Source: Maricaulis sp034670125
GTDB lineage: Bacteria; Pseudomonadota; Alphaproteobacteria; Caulobacterales; Maricaulaceae
Direction: 5' to 3'
DNA: 64,000 nucleotides
NCBI RefSeq assembly: GCF_034670125.1
Contig: NZ_JAXMOC010000001.1
Location: 124,001 to 188,000 of the forward strand
Part shown: in pieces, positions 35,601 through 44,949 of the stretch
How positions within the stretch are numbered: the stretch's first letter is position 1
Layout: every line of letters begins with the position of its first letter
Made by a program: the position numbers and the translations under genes
Notes under the pieces: model-generated
Seen by the model: only the letters and a program-made list of their open reading frames with translations
What the model was told of the DNA's origin: nothing
Databases searched by the model: none

Positions 35601-36523
35601 GGTGCGGCGTTGCCGACCTCATAGGTTTCATTGGCCCCGCTCGGCGTCGTGCTTGCCAGCCCATTGCCGCTCGAATCTTCAATGTCATGGCCGGCGACGA
35701 TCGACAGTGCATAGACGCCACGTCCCGCAGCGAGTTCGCCGCCGCTCAAGGTCACATTGTAAACGGAGTCACTCTGCTGCGCGACGGCGATTGCCCCGCT
35801 GGACGGTCCGGTCGCCCCGAAATCTGTCACCGCGACCGCGAAGTCGGCGGCGTCAACATTTGTTACGCCCTCATCAAAGGCAACACGCCAGGTCAGGCTG
35901 TCAGCATTGGTGAGTTCGGTGGCAGGATTGGACCGCGACACCGAGCTGAGCTGCGGCGCGATCGTGTCCGGAACGCCGCCAGGGCAATCGGGTTCGACCG
36001 CGTGAACATCCAGATCCGCAGAAGCGATGATGCGGGGATCGGTCAGGTCGACCGTGTCGTTGGCGCTATAAATCCGGGTCGACGACGTCGAGTCGATCAA
36101 GATGCCGGTATAGGGGTCATCGGCCGGTGTGGCACCCTGAGCCATGAAGCGGTTGGCTGTGATTGAGATGCCGGGGGTGAGAGAATTGTTGCCTGTGTGC
36201 GACCAGATCACCGTATTGTTGCCATCCAGGATATGCGCCTCGATGAAATCGTGGCCTGCGCCATCATCATCTGTGGCGCCGGTGACGCGGTAGGTCATCC
36301 CGAGCCAGGTCGGCGAGGCCGCGGTGCAGGAACCTTCGATCCCGACCTGGACGCGCAAGATGGAGGCATTCTCCGCGGCCTGCGCCGGCGCGGCCTGAAG
36401 CCCGACACCCAGCGCGATCCCGGCGAGTAGCGTGGACATCCGGCGCGCTACGCCTGCCTTGGCGTCAGTCCGCACACCCCGATTGACCGCAGCCATCGGC
36501 CGACCCGTAAGAAAAGCAAACAT
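32657..36523 (-). CDS. Autotransporter with Ig-like repeats and a C-terminal barrel
   Basis: A late signal peptide (STLLAGIALGVGLQAAPAQA) lies near residues 30-50. The passenger holds an N-terminal unit, two domains of SVSRSNPATELTNADSLTW type, and three Ig-like repeats of the pattern SATDPVxGAFxxTxTFSExVTGFELxDLxxxNG (about 35,280-34,560). A DUF11-like segment follows, then a Cys-containing prealbumin-like unit (ESLTCVGDTDGG...IVCTFANT, about 34,040-33,740). The last 280 or so residues are an autotransporter barrel ending RVELRMPF. I chose the ATG at 36523 (GGGGAC upstream); the frame opens at 36571. It is probably a surface-exposed adhesin-like protein. Confidence 0.85.
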   Translation of the reverse strand: MFAFLTGRPMAAVNRGVRTDAKAGVARRMSTLLAGIALGVGLQAAPAQAAENASILRVQVGIEGSCTAASPTWLGMTYRVTGATDDDGAGHDFIEAHILDGNNTVIWSHTGNNSLTPGISITANRFMAQGATPADDPYTGILIDSTSSTRIYSANDTVDLTDPRIIASADLDVHAVEPDCPGGVPDTIAPQLSSVSRSNPATELTNADSLTWRVAFDEGVTNVDAADFAVAVTDFGATGPSSGAIAVAQQSDSVYNVTLSGGELAAGRGVYALSIVAGHDIEDSSGNGLASTTPSGANETYEVGNAAPVLASVTRQTPTQELTAADSLTWEFLFSEITNTTSMSASDFTLTGSTASLSVSRFSIGFTVTASGGDLADLDGAVSIALIDGFVDEYGNVMLSGAPTGTNENSYTLDNTAPDATLTSTATDPVTGAFSLTVTFSEAVTGFELSDLEIANAAATDLVDAGGGVFTVTVTPIAAGGLVTVDLPGAVATDAAGNSNTAATQFSITALATDTTPPDVVLSTSATDPVSGAFAITATFSEDVTGFELADLVVGNGVASNFSAVSASVYTADITPTTDGAVTVDVATGAASDGAGNPSTAAAQFSINTDATPPGLVISLPGATVEGTFTATFTFSEGVTGFEVSDIAVTNGAASALTPGATGVYTATITPETVGTLTISVPEGAAQDTAGNESAADNASVDVVFPAVDVDLDLGSTVLDPNSVTTNVTLSNPGSLAVNFVASVDVPWADVTPSSGTIPASGSIQFTVGLNAEADGLDPGEYSGTVTVTTAAPAGQASQASRGPASAGATVLANIPVTASIAARFGSLQIVATTPGGTHGDETFTYASTDADLGGLSLTTSGGAASSAPIQKIFGTYDLAQSLPQGWALESLTCVGDTDGGSVIDLAAGSVDIDLDPSETIVCTFANTRDADAVRLATLRAINNYMVRRADRILTGAPDLSTRLRDRTATTPGRFSADVDGANVTMNFAGSLSGLRNHAKANERQVPDGPQLTESGAARFDAWFSASYDALDDDRAGDQAESRFGLFQLGADWLVADNALVGIMVQIDQMSETADNPVEAAGAVSGAEIDGTGWMAGPYAVWEFAPGTTLDVLAMWGRSENTINPLGFYEDEFETTRLMIRANLTGEWSAPRSDGGQLKIRPGVSWAHYEETQDGYTDSLAIAIPEQTISVGRLEAGPEVAYRMDGQRPGSWWEPTAAVRAVWDYDGADLMDESGRSIDDGQLRADATVGLRGQWANGAHVSAQARFSGLGNNDFSANGVRVELRMPF

Positions 36524-37148
36524 GGATTTCGTCCCCAACACCGCGGCCCCGAAGCACCGCATTACCGCCAACCAGGTTAAGTTGCGTCCGCGCCTGTCGC
36601 GAGGCTCGCGGACTTCTCAACCTTTTATTAACCCCGTTTCTAACGAGTCGAGAGCTGGATGCAACGCCGAATGCGCACGATGCGAGACTTTTGGCGTGGG
36701 CGTCGCCAGACCGAGGTGAACCGACCTTCAACTCCAAACATAAGCCTAGATTGTTACTGGCAAAATCGCACGCCACCCCCACCGGACGGCGGCGCTGTCA
36801 GAGCGCCCTTTCAGACCAACGCCATCGCGTCTCCGAAGCCCCCATCGCCGTGAACCCAGGCGACCTGTTGGCGCCGTTCGGCCGCGGCGGCGGACCGGTC
36901 TTGCCGGAGTGTCTTCCTGCGATTCAGGTGACATTCGCAGCGAAAGTGGTTGTGGCCGGAAAGTTCAGTGAAAACGAATTTCTGGAGCGCTTCGACACTG
37001 CGGAGGCATCGCTGCCTGACGCCGCCACAACAGTCGCCGGTGCCGTCTCAGTCGCATTTCAATCTCCCCGAATGCAGCGACCGAACTCTGCCTTGCCAAA
37101 CGCAGCGGCGTAAGAAACCATGCTTGCAAGGCTGGTCCGGGGGATGAA
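36524..37148. other. 625-base gap without a convincing gene
   Basis: This is the space between the leftward autotransporter and the rightward two-gene unit. Its left half includes AT-rich stretches near 36,620-36,650 that could serve the autotransporter promoter. A 140-codon rightward frame at 36691-37113 has no ribosome site or recognisable pattern. The ribosome site of the next gene (GGGGG) lies at the right edge. Confidence 0.5.
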
Positions 37149-39719
37149 ATGACCTTTGTGTTCGCCGCGTGCACCACGAGGGTTCGTCACTTCGGCGCAA
37201 CAGTCGTGCTGCTGCTCGCTATGCCAGCCGTTTCTGCCCAGGACATTTCCGGCCAGAGTGGATCGATAACGTCCGACAAGACGATTTACCGGTTTGGCGA
37301 GCAGGTCAGCATCACCTACGCAACGCCGAACGATCCCCTGCAGGATTTCTATGACGTTTTTCTGGTGACCCCCTCACCCGAACCGGCGCTCTGCGCGAGC
37401 GGCGTGCCCCGCGCCTCGGGGGGCGGGTGCACGCTCGATACAACGACGTTTTACAATCCCGACCGTTTTTCGAGCTATCTGCGCATCGGCATGACGGTGA
37501 TGCCCGACCCGGGACTCAATTCCGTTGCGAGCGGGCAGTTCTGGGTGGAACGCCTGATCGAGGAACGTCCTGGCGCCCTGACCTTTCCCGACGGTACGGT
37601 GCTTCGCCCCTGGCAGGCACTCATTTTTCACGTGGACGACGTTCCCGGATTACTAACGGATTATGGTGCGCTTCGTGTCGAGTTGGCCCGGGTGGCCCGG
37701 CTGTATCCGGGCGGCGGGATAGAGGCGAGCGCCCGACTCATCCAAGATGAGAGCTACGCCAATGACTACTTCCGTCCGGCCCTGTCCAATGTTCGGGACC
37801 TGAGCGCGCGCCGGGCCTCGCAGCCCGGCGGGACCCTGCCGGATGCGTTCACCTTTGTGCCCGGCCCGTCACGCTTTCTGCCGCTCGGGCAGTATGAATT
37901 TCGCCTGATCGGGGCAGACGACAGGATCATCGACCGCGCCGCGCTCAGCGTTGAGCTGGAGCCCCTGGGCGACGTCTTCGAATTGTCCGATCCGCCTGAT
38001 GGCACGGACACTTACCCGGTCGCGGACAGGCCCGATATCACACTCGTCCTGCCGCCAGAGGTCGCGCGCAGTCCGCTGCCTATCGGGTTGGCGGTACAGG
38101 TTCTTCGGATCGGCGACGGTGGAAGCCGGCAAATGGTCGGATATCGCCAAGCGGTTGCTGCCTGCCGGGGATGGCCCGATTGTGCCGCGGACCTGTTCGA
38201 GACCGACGGATCTTACCGCCAGGAAGTCGTCCTGTTGGACATGATGCCAGGCCGGTATGAGGCGCGGCTCGTCCTGATCGATGATGCCTATGATGAGACT
38301 GACACGGATGATCAGCTGATCATGGCGCAGCGGGAATTCGTGCTGGAGGGTGAAGTCGAGCCATGGCGAAGTCCGCCCGCTGATCGTCAGATCCTGGTCG
38401 AGGGCGATATCGAGTTGATGCTCGACCGTGAGGGCTATGTGGTGAGCGACATGGCGCGTTTGCGCCTGCAGCCTCGTGAAGGTGTTGAGCTGCAGGGAGA
38501 GACCCTGTGGATCTCGCTGAGGCGCAATCAGGTTTTCGCTTATGGCTGCGCGCCGATGGCGCCGCAGCAGGTCGCCTACAGCGCGTTTTCACCCCTGATC
38601 GGGAATGCAACGCCTGACAGTTACGCCATGGTGACGGGCCAACCCTATCACCCCCTCAATGATCCTTCGGTGCCGCGGTCCGTCCTGGAAAGCGCAGATT
38701 ACGCGGCCGTCCTGCAGGATATTGCCGATGACGCGCGTGCCGGTGTTGCGCGCGAGGTTTACGCGGGACCGCCGGAAGACGCGGCCTATGAAACCATCCC
38801 CTGGATTGGCTGGTCAGAGGACGGCGCAACGGCTGAAATTGCCCTCAATATGCCGCCCGGCCGGTACCAGCTGGCCCTGATGAGGGGTACGGCGAGCGCC
38901 TCGCTGGCCGGTCGGGACACGCATTTTGCCGACGCTCAAACTGTCGCGACAGTCGAATTTCTGGTCACCGCCCCGCCCCTGGATGTGCAGTCTGTGATCG
39001 AACAGGACGGGCAGGATGTTCGCGCTCGCCTGATGTGGGAGAGTGATGCGCCGGGTCGGTTGGAGCTGGACGCAGTTGTCGTCTTCGATGCCGACCCAGG
39101 CACCGGCGCCATTCGGCCTCGACGAACAGGCGCCAACACGTTCCGCGACAATCCGACGACAGCCGGCTTTGATGTTGAGGTCCCGTTGGGTGCGCCGTTC
39201 CAGAACACCGGCAATACGGACGTTTTCCTGGCCGAAGCCGGGACGCAATACGGCTGGCGTCATGTTGAGTTGATCGACCGCTATGGCTTGGTCCGATGGG
39301 AGGGTGCACTCGTTGATACGCACGATCCGTCAATCTATTTCGGACGGCCCGCGGCGCTCTATCCACCTGAACCGGACATATCACGAAGGTCGACGCAAAC
39401 CGATCACATGGCGCCTCACATATGGATGCCGAGTGCGGCGGATTGCGGGCCAAACCCGCCTGATCGTACGCCAGAATTACAGGCCGTTGTCTGGATCGGC
39501 GGTGACCCGGAGACGCCCGATGACGACGTCTACGAGCCGGTGGACAGGGTCTTTCCCGGGTATCCCTTCCTCATCGAGGCACGATTTGAGGACCCACCGG
39601 GCCAGGAAATCTACGAGATCGAGGTCGAGAACGGCACGCGAATTCTGGTCCAACGCACTGAGGACCCCGGTCTTTACCGAAGCGAAATCCTGACGATCCA
39701 GCCGGAGGACGGGCCATGA
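37149..39719 (+). CDS. Large exported protein of unknown function, first gene of a coupled pair
   Basis: The 856-residue protein has a signal peptide (GATVVLLLAMPAVSAQD, cleavage near residue 31). The mature part is acidic and beta-rich, with several Ig-like-looking stretches such as SDKTIYRFGEQVSITYATPND, MLDREGYVVSDMARLRLQP and MPPGRYQLALMRGTASASL. There are no membrane spans after the signal and few cysteines. I do not recognise a family. The stop overlaps the next gene by four bases (ATGA), so the two are translated together. A periplasmic or cell-surface partner of the next protein is the simplest reading. Confidence 0.8.
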   Translation: MTFVFAACTTRVRHFGATVVLLLAMPAVSAQDISGQSGSITSDKTIYRFGEQVSITYATPNDPLQDFYDVFLVTPSPEPALCASGVPRASGGGCTLDTTTFYNPDRFSSYLRIGMTVMPDPGLNSVASGQFWVERLIEERPGALTFPDGTVLRPWQALIFHVDDVPGLLTDYGALRVELARVARLYPGGGIEASARLIQDESYANDYFRPALSNVRDLSARRASQPGGTLPDAFTFVPGPSRFLPLGQYEFRLIGADDRIIDRAALSVELEPLGDVFELSDPPDGTDTYPVADRPDITLVLPPEVARSPLPIGLAVQVLRIGDGGSRQMVGYRQAVAACRGWPDCAADLFETDGSYRQEVVLLDMMPGRYEARLVLIDDAYDETDTDDQLIMAQREFVLEGEVEPWRSPPADRQILVEGDIELMLDREGYVVSDMARLRLQPREGVELQGETLWISLRRNQVFAYGCAPMAPQQVAYSAFSPLIGNATPDSYAMVTGQPYHPLNDPSVPRSVLESADYAAVLQDIADDARAGVAREVYAGPPEDAAYETIPWIGWSEDGATAEIALNMPPGRYQLALMRGTASASLAGRDTHFADAQTVATVEFLVTAPPLDVQSVIEQDGQDVRARLMWESDAPGRLELDAVVVFDADPGTGAIRPRRTGANTFRDNPTTAGFDVEVPLGAPFQNTGNTDVFLAEAGTQYGWRHVELIDRYGLVRWEGALVDTHDPSIYFGRPAALYPPEPDISRRSTQTDHMAPHIWMPSAADCGPNPPDRTPELQAVVWIGGDPETPDDDVYEPVDRVFPGYPFLIEARFEDPPGQEIYEIEVENGTRILVQRTEDPGLYRSEILTIQPEDGP

Positions 39720-42700
39720 GTGGTTTCTGGTCAAGTCTTCTGGGTGACATCAAGGCGCGGCGCCTGACCAACCGCACCGCCGGTGCGGTTGGCGGGGGCG
39801 GTGCCCTGATCGCAGTCACGGTAGCGGTCAGCCAATTCCTGTTGTCCGGATATCCGGTGTCGCAGCACGACGCGGCAGCCCCGCAGGCCGAGACGCGCGA
39901 AATCGCGGGTTTGCGCGATCGAGCCCTGGGTTCCGAAGAAGCGGCCGCACCCGAGCGTTTGCCGGAGTTCCGGGCGACCAGCTTCGACCCGGCCTCGGTC
40001 TCGGTCGATGGAGTCTGGCGCGTTTCGACCGAGGATTTCGCGCTCGGTGAGGTGACCGGCCGCGCAATTATTGACGAGGCAGAACGAAGCGCTGTCGTCC
40101 GTCTAATTCATCCGCGCTCTGGCGAAACCCACACATTGCGGTCCACCCGGTTCGAGAGGAATCTCGGCGTTCTGCAATTGCGGCTCGAGGGGGAGTGGCC
40201 AGGAGCAGGCGAACAACGACGCAATGCCATCGGAGAGGTGATAGAAAGCCAGGCAGCTACCGTGAGCTTCTCGGCTGGCGGTGAGCCACTTGCGCTGAAC
40301 GTGCAGCGCCCGGTGCGGATGACACAACGTGTCATCGAGTTGGAATTCGCCATCGACCCGGTGTCTTTGAATGGCCAGTGGACCCAGCGCTGGAACGCGC
40401 CGCGCTATGGCGGGCAGACGTATTCGGGGCGTCAGGGCGACCTGTCCTATGCGGACGATGACACGGGTCAGATTGTCTTTTCCGGCCGGGAAACCTGGAG
40501 CCGCCTGGAGCCGCGCATTCATGTCGTCGTGCCCCTTTCGCGTCAGATGCAGCGCCTGGAGTACGGCGTCGTGCGGCGGCCGCATCCAGACGGCAATTTC
40601 AGCGGCGATGCGGTAGACCCGATCAGTCACCGTAGCTTGCTTGTGATCGGCACGGATCTCCCAATCGGGTTAGGCGAGCCGGTTGATCTGGGGTCCGGCG
40701 ATGGCGATGTGAGCTACGCGCCGGAGATGAAGCAATACCAGTTTGCCTCCGATTTCGCGCGACGGGCTGAGGTCGGCTACGACCGGCTGCGCTCCGAAGT
40801 CGACCCGGAGACCTATCGCCGGCTTCAGGACATGGACGCCATTCTGGTCCGGGCGAATATTTCGGAAGAAACCCTCCCGGGGCGGAAAACGCTGGAACTC
40901 AACGGTGCCGAGGGAAGCTGGGTTCTCCGTTTCGGCGATTTTTCCGGGCGGATCGATTTTGCCCGACGCCTCAATGATCGGGAGACCGAGGCAACCGACG
41001 TCCTGCTCGCTCCCGAAACCATGGTGGTTGAGTTATCTCCGGATCGCGATCTGAAGGTCGAGAGTGTGGACGTTGTGGTGTTTCGCGGCGCGGAACCGGT
41101 TTTGTTCGACTCGCGGTCCGTCGGAGCAACGACGGCCGATGATCCCACCCGCCAGGTCCGCCGTATACCGGCGCGTCGCGAAACAACCCGCCGGTACGAT
41201 CCGGTAACGGGCGACGAGCGCGAGGTTGTCGTCTACCGGACCGTACCGTTGCGGCTGCATCCTCGCGGAGAGCCGAGCCAGGCCGGGGGATGGCCGATAG
41301 AGGTCAGCGAAGGCGATACGCTGCGCGCCATCGTTGCCGATCCGGGCGTCTATGAACCGAGGCCACAGATCGCCGGCGCGATCGTCGCGACCTCGATCGC
41401 GCAAGTGGCGAATGCCCGGAATGGCGACCATGGCGAACCCAATCTGACTTGGGGACGGGCGTTGTTTGACGCCTATCAGTGCGCGGAAATCGAAATCGAC
41501 CTCGCCTCTGTCAGCGACAATCCAGATCTCAGCACGGCCGACCGTCTCAACCGGTTGAGCCAGGTCGAGGTTGAGGAATTCTCCAACCTCATCCTCCTGA
41601 ATCCCACGGATACACTTGGCGCGTTCAGCCGCCGCTTGACCGGATACACCATCGCAGACGTGTACCGGCCAACCTGGTTCTCGGTGGGGGTTTCGGCGGG
41701 TGATCACGCCGCCATGCTTCTCTTGCGCGACGTCTTTATTGACCTGATGACAGAGCAGGAAGGCGCCTGGAGCGATGCCCGCCTGACGGGCGATGCGCTG
41801 GATGGTTTGCGTCGTCAGATTGATCAGATCGTCTTTGAGCCCGGCCAGCCTATTGGCGGTTTTGATGTCCGGGCGCCCGACGGCGAGATGGTGGAGTTTT
41901 ATCGGACCTTCAGTGACGACCCGTCCCTGAAGGCGGCTTATGGCCTTGACGATGCGGGACTGGCGGACTGGCGCCGGTCTGCCACGCGCCAAGCCGGGCA
42001 GGCTTATCGTGCCGCTATCGCAGCATCACGGCGTACCGCCGAAGGGATTGACGCCTGCGACGTCGAAGACCTGCTCGAAATGACTGCCTTTGGATTCGGC
42101 GCCGTCGAGCGGCAGATCATGCCACGCCTGATGCGACCGTCGCCGGATGGGGCCGGCTGGGAGCCGGACCGGGTCGCCCGGTCCTATGTGCGGGGACACA
42201 CCACGCTCGCGCGCGCAATCCAGGCCCAGGAAGATTTTTCCCGCGCAGATACCGACAGGGTGGTCCTCGCCGCCGCGATCGGTGGCGGGCTGGGCGCAGC
42301 GGCCTTCGGCACGGTCAGTGCGGCCTGGCTGGCCTTCGCCGTTGACGTGGGAGACCTCGGGCTGACCGCAACCAATGAGTCGATTGCGATCTGGGAGGTT
42401 GAGGAAGAACGCGCATTCGCGCGCGGCGCCACGGCGGTGCTGGGCGCCGGTCGGTATGATTACGCCAACCAGGCAGCGAACATGCAGTGGTTCATCGGCG
42501 TGGCCAAAACCGCCTTGGGGGCCTACGGCGCAGCGGACTCATTTGTGGACGCCTGGCGATTGACCAGTGTGACCCGATCGGTTCAGCGCGGTCATCAAAG
42601 GATTGCTGCCGACCTGACGCCGGCTGACTTCGACCGGTTGGAGCGGAGCATTCAGCAGGACGTGCTCACCGCGATTGAGGAGGCGCGGCGCCTTGACCAG

Positions 42701-43729
42701 TCCTTCAATACCCCGGGCTTCTTCGGCCGTGGCCGTGGACTGACCGGTGCCGAACGCACAGCCTATGAGCTGGGTGAGCGCCTGCGCGAGCGCTTCCTCG
42801 GGCGGCCCAGCTGGGCAGACGCCATTCCCGCGCGCACCTACACCGCCATCTCGGACATGCGCCATCGCGCCGATATTGCACGGCTGGCGGCTGAGTCCCC
42901 GGAGCGTTTCGCGCGGATGATGGATGATCCGATGGCTCGCGACCTGCTGCGCGCACCGCCCAACGCGACCACGCTCGATGACCTGGCACAGGCGGTCGAC
43001 CGCGAGAGACGCCGCATCGTGACCCCGATCAGCAGTGACTTCTACGATGATATGGCGCCGGGTACCACCGACCCGCTGGGATTCCGGTTCGTCGACAGGG
43101 TGTTCGACTTTCCGGGCGGCAACCGGGAAGCGGTCTCGGAAGCCTATATCGGTCAGCTGGAAGTCGGGGGCTTCAAGCGGGTCCTCTACCGAGAAGACGA
43201 CACCACGGTGAGCATCGGCATGCAGATGTCCGAGTTGTATGATGACGCCCCGACCTGGGTCGGCACGGCGCGCCGGAACCTGCTCGGCGAAGCTGCAACC
43301 CGTCCCGGGATTCCCGTCTCGCTCTACATGAATGCCCGCACCTTTGCCCAATTGGGCGTTGAATTCGGCGACACACGCCTGCGAAGTGTGTTCCTCAGCA
43401 ACATCACCAATGGCCAGACGGCGATCCAGCTACATTGGCTGAGAAACGCATACCCTGACACCCCAATCGACGAATTATTGCGCTACACGCACTCCTACCG
43501 ATACGCAGAGACGGCCATCACGCAAGCCGGTTTCCGGGTCACGGGTGCACGCATCGTCCCGAAGCCGAACTATGCCCGCATGACAGCAGAAAGCCTCCTG
43601 GGTCGCCCGGGCGCGTATTTTCGCAGCGATGTCGACTGGCGAGTTTATCTCCAACGCCACGGGATAGAACCGGACGCGATTATCGAAAACGGACACACTT
43701 TCGAGCTTCTCGTGGAGCCGTTCGATTGA
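39716..43729 (+). CDS. Very large membrane-anchored protein of unknown function, second gene of the pair
   Basis: The protein has 1,337 residues. A single N-terminal span (residues about 23-46) would place the rest outside the cytoplasm. Residues 50-640 are beta-rich and repeat themes of the first gene. A helical middle carries glycine-rich hydrophobic stretches at about 849-878 (LAAAIGGGLGAAAFGTVSAAWLAF) and 924-945. A discrete soluble C-terminal domain spans about 1110-1337 (YLQRHGIEPDAIIENGHTFELLVEPFD at the end). The layout recalls polymorphic toxins and effectors, but no catalytic motif was recognised, and no immunity gene directly follows because a mobile element does. Confidence 0.78.
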   Translation: MSGFWSSLLGDIKARRLTNRTAGAVGGGGALIAVTVAVSQFLLSGYPVSQHDAAAPQAETREIAGLRDRALGSEEAAAPERLPEFRATSFDPASVSVDGVWRVSTEDFALGEVTGRAIIDEAERSAVVRLIHPRSGETHTLRSTRFERNLGVLQLRLEGEWPGAGEQRRNAIGEVIESQAATVSFSAGGEPLALNVQRPVRMTQRVIELEFAIDPVSLNGQWTQRWNAPRYGGQTYSGRQGDLSYADDDTGQIVFSGRETWSRLEPRIHVVVPLSRQMQRLEYGVVRRPHPDGNFSGDAVDPISHRSLLVIGTDLPIGLGEPVDLGSGDGDVSYAPEMKQYQFASDFARRAEVGYDRLRSEVDPETYRRLQDMDAILVRANISEETLPGRKTLELNGAEGSWVLRFGDFSGRIDFARRLNDRETEATDVLLAPETMVVELSPDRDLKVESVDVVVFRGAEPVLFDSRSVGATTADDPTRQVRRIPARRETTRRYDPVTGDEREVVVYRTVPLRLHPRGEPSQAGGWPIEVSEGDTLRAIVADPGVYEPRPQIAGAIVATSIAQVANARNGDHGEPNLTWGRALFDAYQCAEIEIDLASVSDNPDLSTADRLNRLSQVEVEEFSNLILLNPTDTLGAFSRRLTGYTIADVYRPTWFSVGVSAGDHAAMLLLRDVFIDLMTEQEGAWSDARLTGDALDGLRRQIDQIVFEPGQPIGGFDVRAPDGEMVEFYRTFSDDPSLKAAYGLDDAGLADWRRSATRQAGQAYRAAIAASRRTAEGIDACDVEDLLEMTAFGFGAVERQIMPRLMRPSPDGAGWEPDRVARSYVRGHTTLARAIQAQEDFSRADTDRVVLAAAIGGGLGAAAFGTVSAAWLAFAVDVGDLGLTATNESIAIWEVEEERAFARGATAVLGAGRYDYANQAANMQWFIGVAKTALGAYGAADSFVDAWRLTSVTRSVQRGHQRIAADLTPADFDRLERSIQQDVLTAIEEARRLDQSFNTPGFFGRGRGLTGAERTAYELGERLRERFLGRPSWADAIPARTYTAISDMRHRADIARLAAESPERFARMMDDPMARDLLRAPPNATTLDDLAQAVDRERRRIVTPISSDFYDDMAPGTTDPLGFRFVDRVFDFPGGNREAVSEAYIGQLEVGGFKRVLYREDDTTVSIGMQMSELYDDAPTWVGTARRNLLGEAATRPGIPVSLYMNARTFAQLGVEFGDTRLRSVFLSNITNGQTAIQLHWLRNAYPDTPIDELLRYTHSYRYAETAITQAGFRVTGARIVPKPNYARMTAESLLGRPGAYFRSDVDWRVYLQRHGIEPDAIIENGHTFELLVEPFD

Positions 43730-43829
43730 TGAGGAGGGTGGGCGGAGTTTGGTGGGAGCCGGTCTCTGGAAGGCAAGGATCGCGCAACCCGTCTTGAAGG
43801 TTCGCTCCGGTCTCCCTGCTTGGGATGGC

Positions 43830-44635
43830 GGTGCTGTCAGACAAAAGCGAACGGGTCTCGAAAGACATTCTTTGCCCCTGGCTCAGGCCACGAGTTGACG
43901 CCATTCAGCCAAGGCGACGGAGCGGTTTTCCTTGACGTCGGGTCGCGAATAGAGGTGACGCTCGAGGTTGAAGTGATTGTGGATGGACGATTGGACGGCG
44001 GCGAACTTCTGGAGGCTTTTCGGGTGCCTGAACTTGCCCATGGTTTTCTCTCGGCGCCGTAGGGGCTGGTGCGAGTTTTCGGCCCGGTTGTTGCGCCACC
44101 TCCCGGTCTCCTGGCGGCCCACAATCCCCAGCTCCCGAAACGCGGATTTGTAGCTGCGCAACTTGTCGGTGACGACCACTTCCGGGCGGCCATATCGCTT
44201 CATCGCCCTGCGCAGAAATTTCAGCGCCGCCTTGCGATCACGACGCTTGGTGACATACGCCTCCAGCACCTCACCTTCATGATCGACGGCCCGCCAGAGG
44301 TAGTGGAGCTCGCCGTTGATCCGGACGAAAACCTCATCCAGATGCCAAGTCCAATTTGAGTAGTGCCCATTCTGAACGCGGCGCTTGCGGATCGATTTCG
44401 CAAACAGCGGCCCGAACCGGTTCCACCAGAAGCGAACCATCTCGTGGGTGATGTCGATGCCGCGCTCGTGGAGCAAATCTTCAACGTTTCGAAGCGACAG
44501 CGGGAAGCGGATGTACATCATCACCGCAAGGCGGATGAACTCGGGCGAAGTCTTGAAATACCGGAACGGATTACGCATCGGAAAAGGCTACGAAACCGGG
44601 ATTCGACGCTCAAGCGATTTTCCTCTGACACTGCC
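43830..44635 (-). mobile_element. IS6-family insertion sequence
   Basis: The element of about 806 bases carries one transposase gene. Its ends are imperfect inverted repeats: GGTGCTGTCAGACA at 43830 and, read inward from 44635, GGCAGTGTCAGAGG, sharing nine of the first twelve bases. The 8-base flanks (GGGATGGC and ATCTCGGG) do not match, so no target duplication is left. It is inserted in the 5' part of a related element (44636-44734). Confidence 0.8.
43883..44578 (-). CDS. IS6-family transposase
   Basis: The 231-residue DDE transposase starts in the family manner (FRYFKTSPEFIRLAVMMYIRFPLSLRNVEDLLHERGI). The catalytic triad is visible: WHLDEVFVRI (Asp), VVTDKLRSY (Asp) and RAENSHQPLRRREKTM (Glu). 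The HTH EMVRFWWNRFGP is in place. The gene looks complete and potentially active. Its direction points toward the 1,337-residue gene. Confidence 0.93.
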   Translation of the reverse strand: MRNPFRYFKTSPEFIRLAVMMYIRFPLSLRNVEDLLHERGIDITHEMVRFWWNRFGPLFAKSIRKRRVQNGHYSNWTWHLDEVFVRINGELHYLWRAVDHEGEVLEAYVTKRRDRKAALKFLRRAMKRYGRPEVVVTDKLRSYKSAFRELGIVGRQETGRWRNNRAENSHQPLRRREKTMGKFRHPKSLQKFAAVQSSIHNHFNLERHLYSRPDVKENRSVALAEWRQLVA

Positions 44636-44734
44636 ATCTCGGGCGAAGTTTTGAAATACTTGAACGGGTTACGCATCAAACGAGTATAGGAAACCGGTAC
44701 CCCACGCTCAAGCCGAAGTTCCTCTGACACTGCC
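44636..44734 (-). mobile_element. Remnant 5' end of a second, divergent IS6-family element
   Basis: This stretch is about 75% identical by eye to the right end of the intact element next to it. It includes the terminal repeat (GGCAGTGTCAGAGG read inward) and the first codons of a transposase (MRNPFKYFKTSPE). The frame then breaks where the intact element begins. Confidence 0.8.
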
Positions 44735-44949
44735 CGAAAAGAACCTCCTATTCTTTCGCTGTCGTAACGTTTCAGGTCTGAATCCAAACATCGCCTTAGC
44801 AACGCTTCTAGTCAGAACGATTGGAGCGCTGCGGGACGAGAACGGCGTGCTTGGACGTGTTAAGCAGGCTTCTGGGTTCTGAGTTTTCATACCCTGACGG
44901 AACTAAACACTGAGTCACGATTCTACAATCAACCTCCGCGGAGCCCTTT
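44735..44949. other. Gap between the IS remnant and the 153-residue gene
   Basis: The 215 bases are lower in GC than the surroundings. I see no gene or clear hairpin. GCGGAGCCCTTT at its right edge gives the ribosome site of the next gene. Confidence 0.4.

Noticed and set aside
36691..37113. 140-codon plus-strand frame upstream of the 856-residue gene
   Set aside because: No ribosome site, no domain, low-complexity composition; treated as intergenic.
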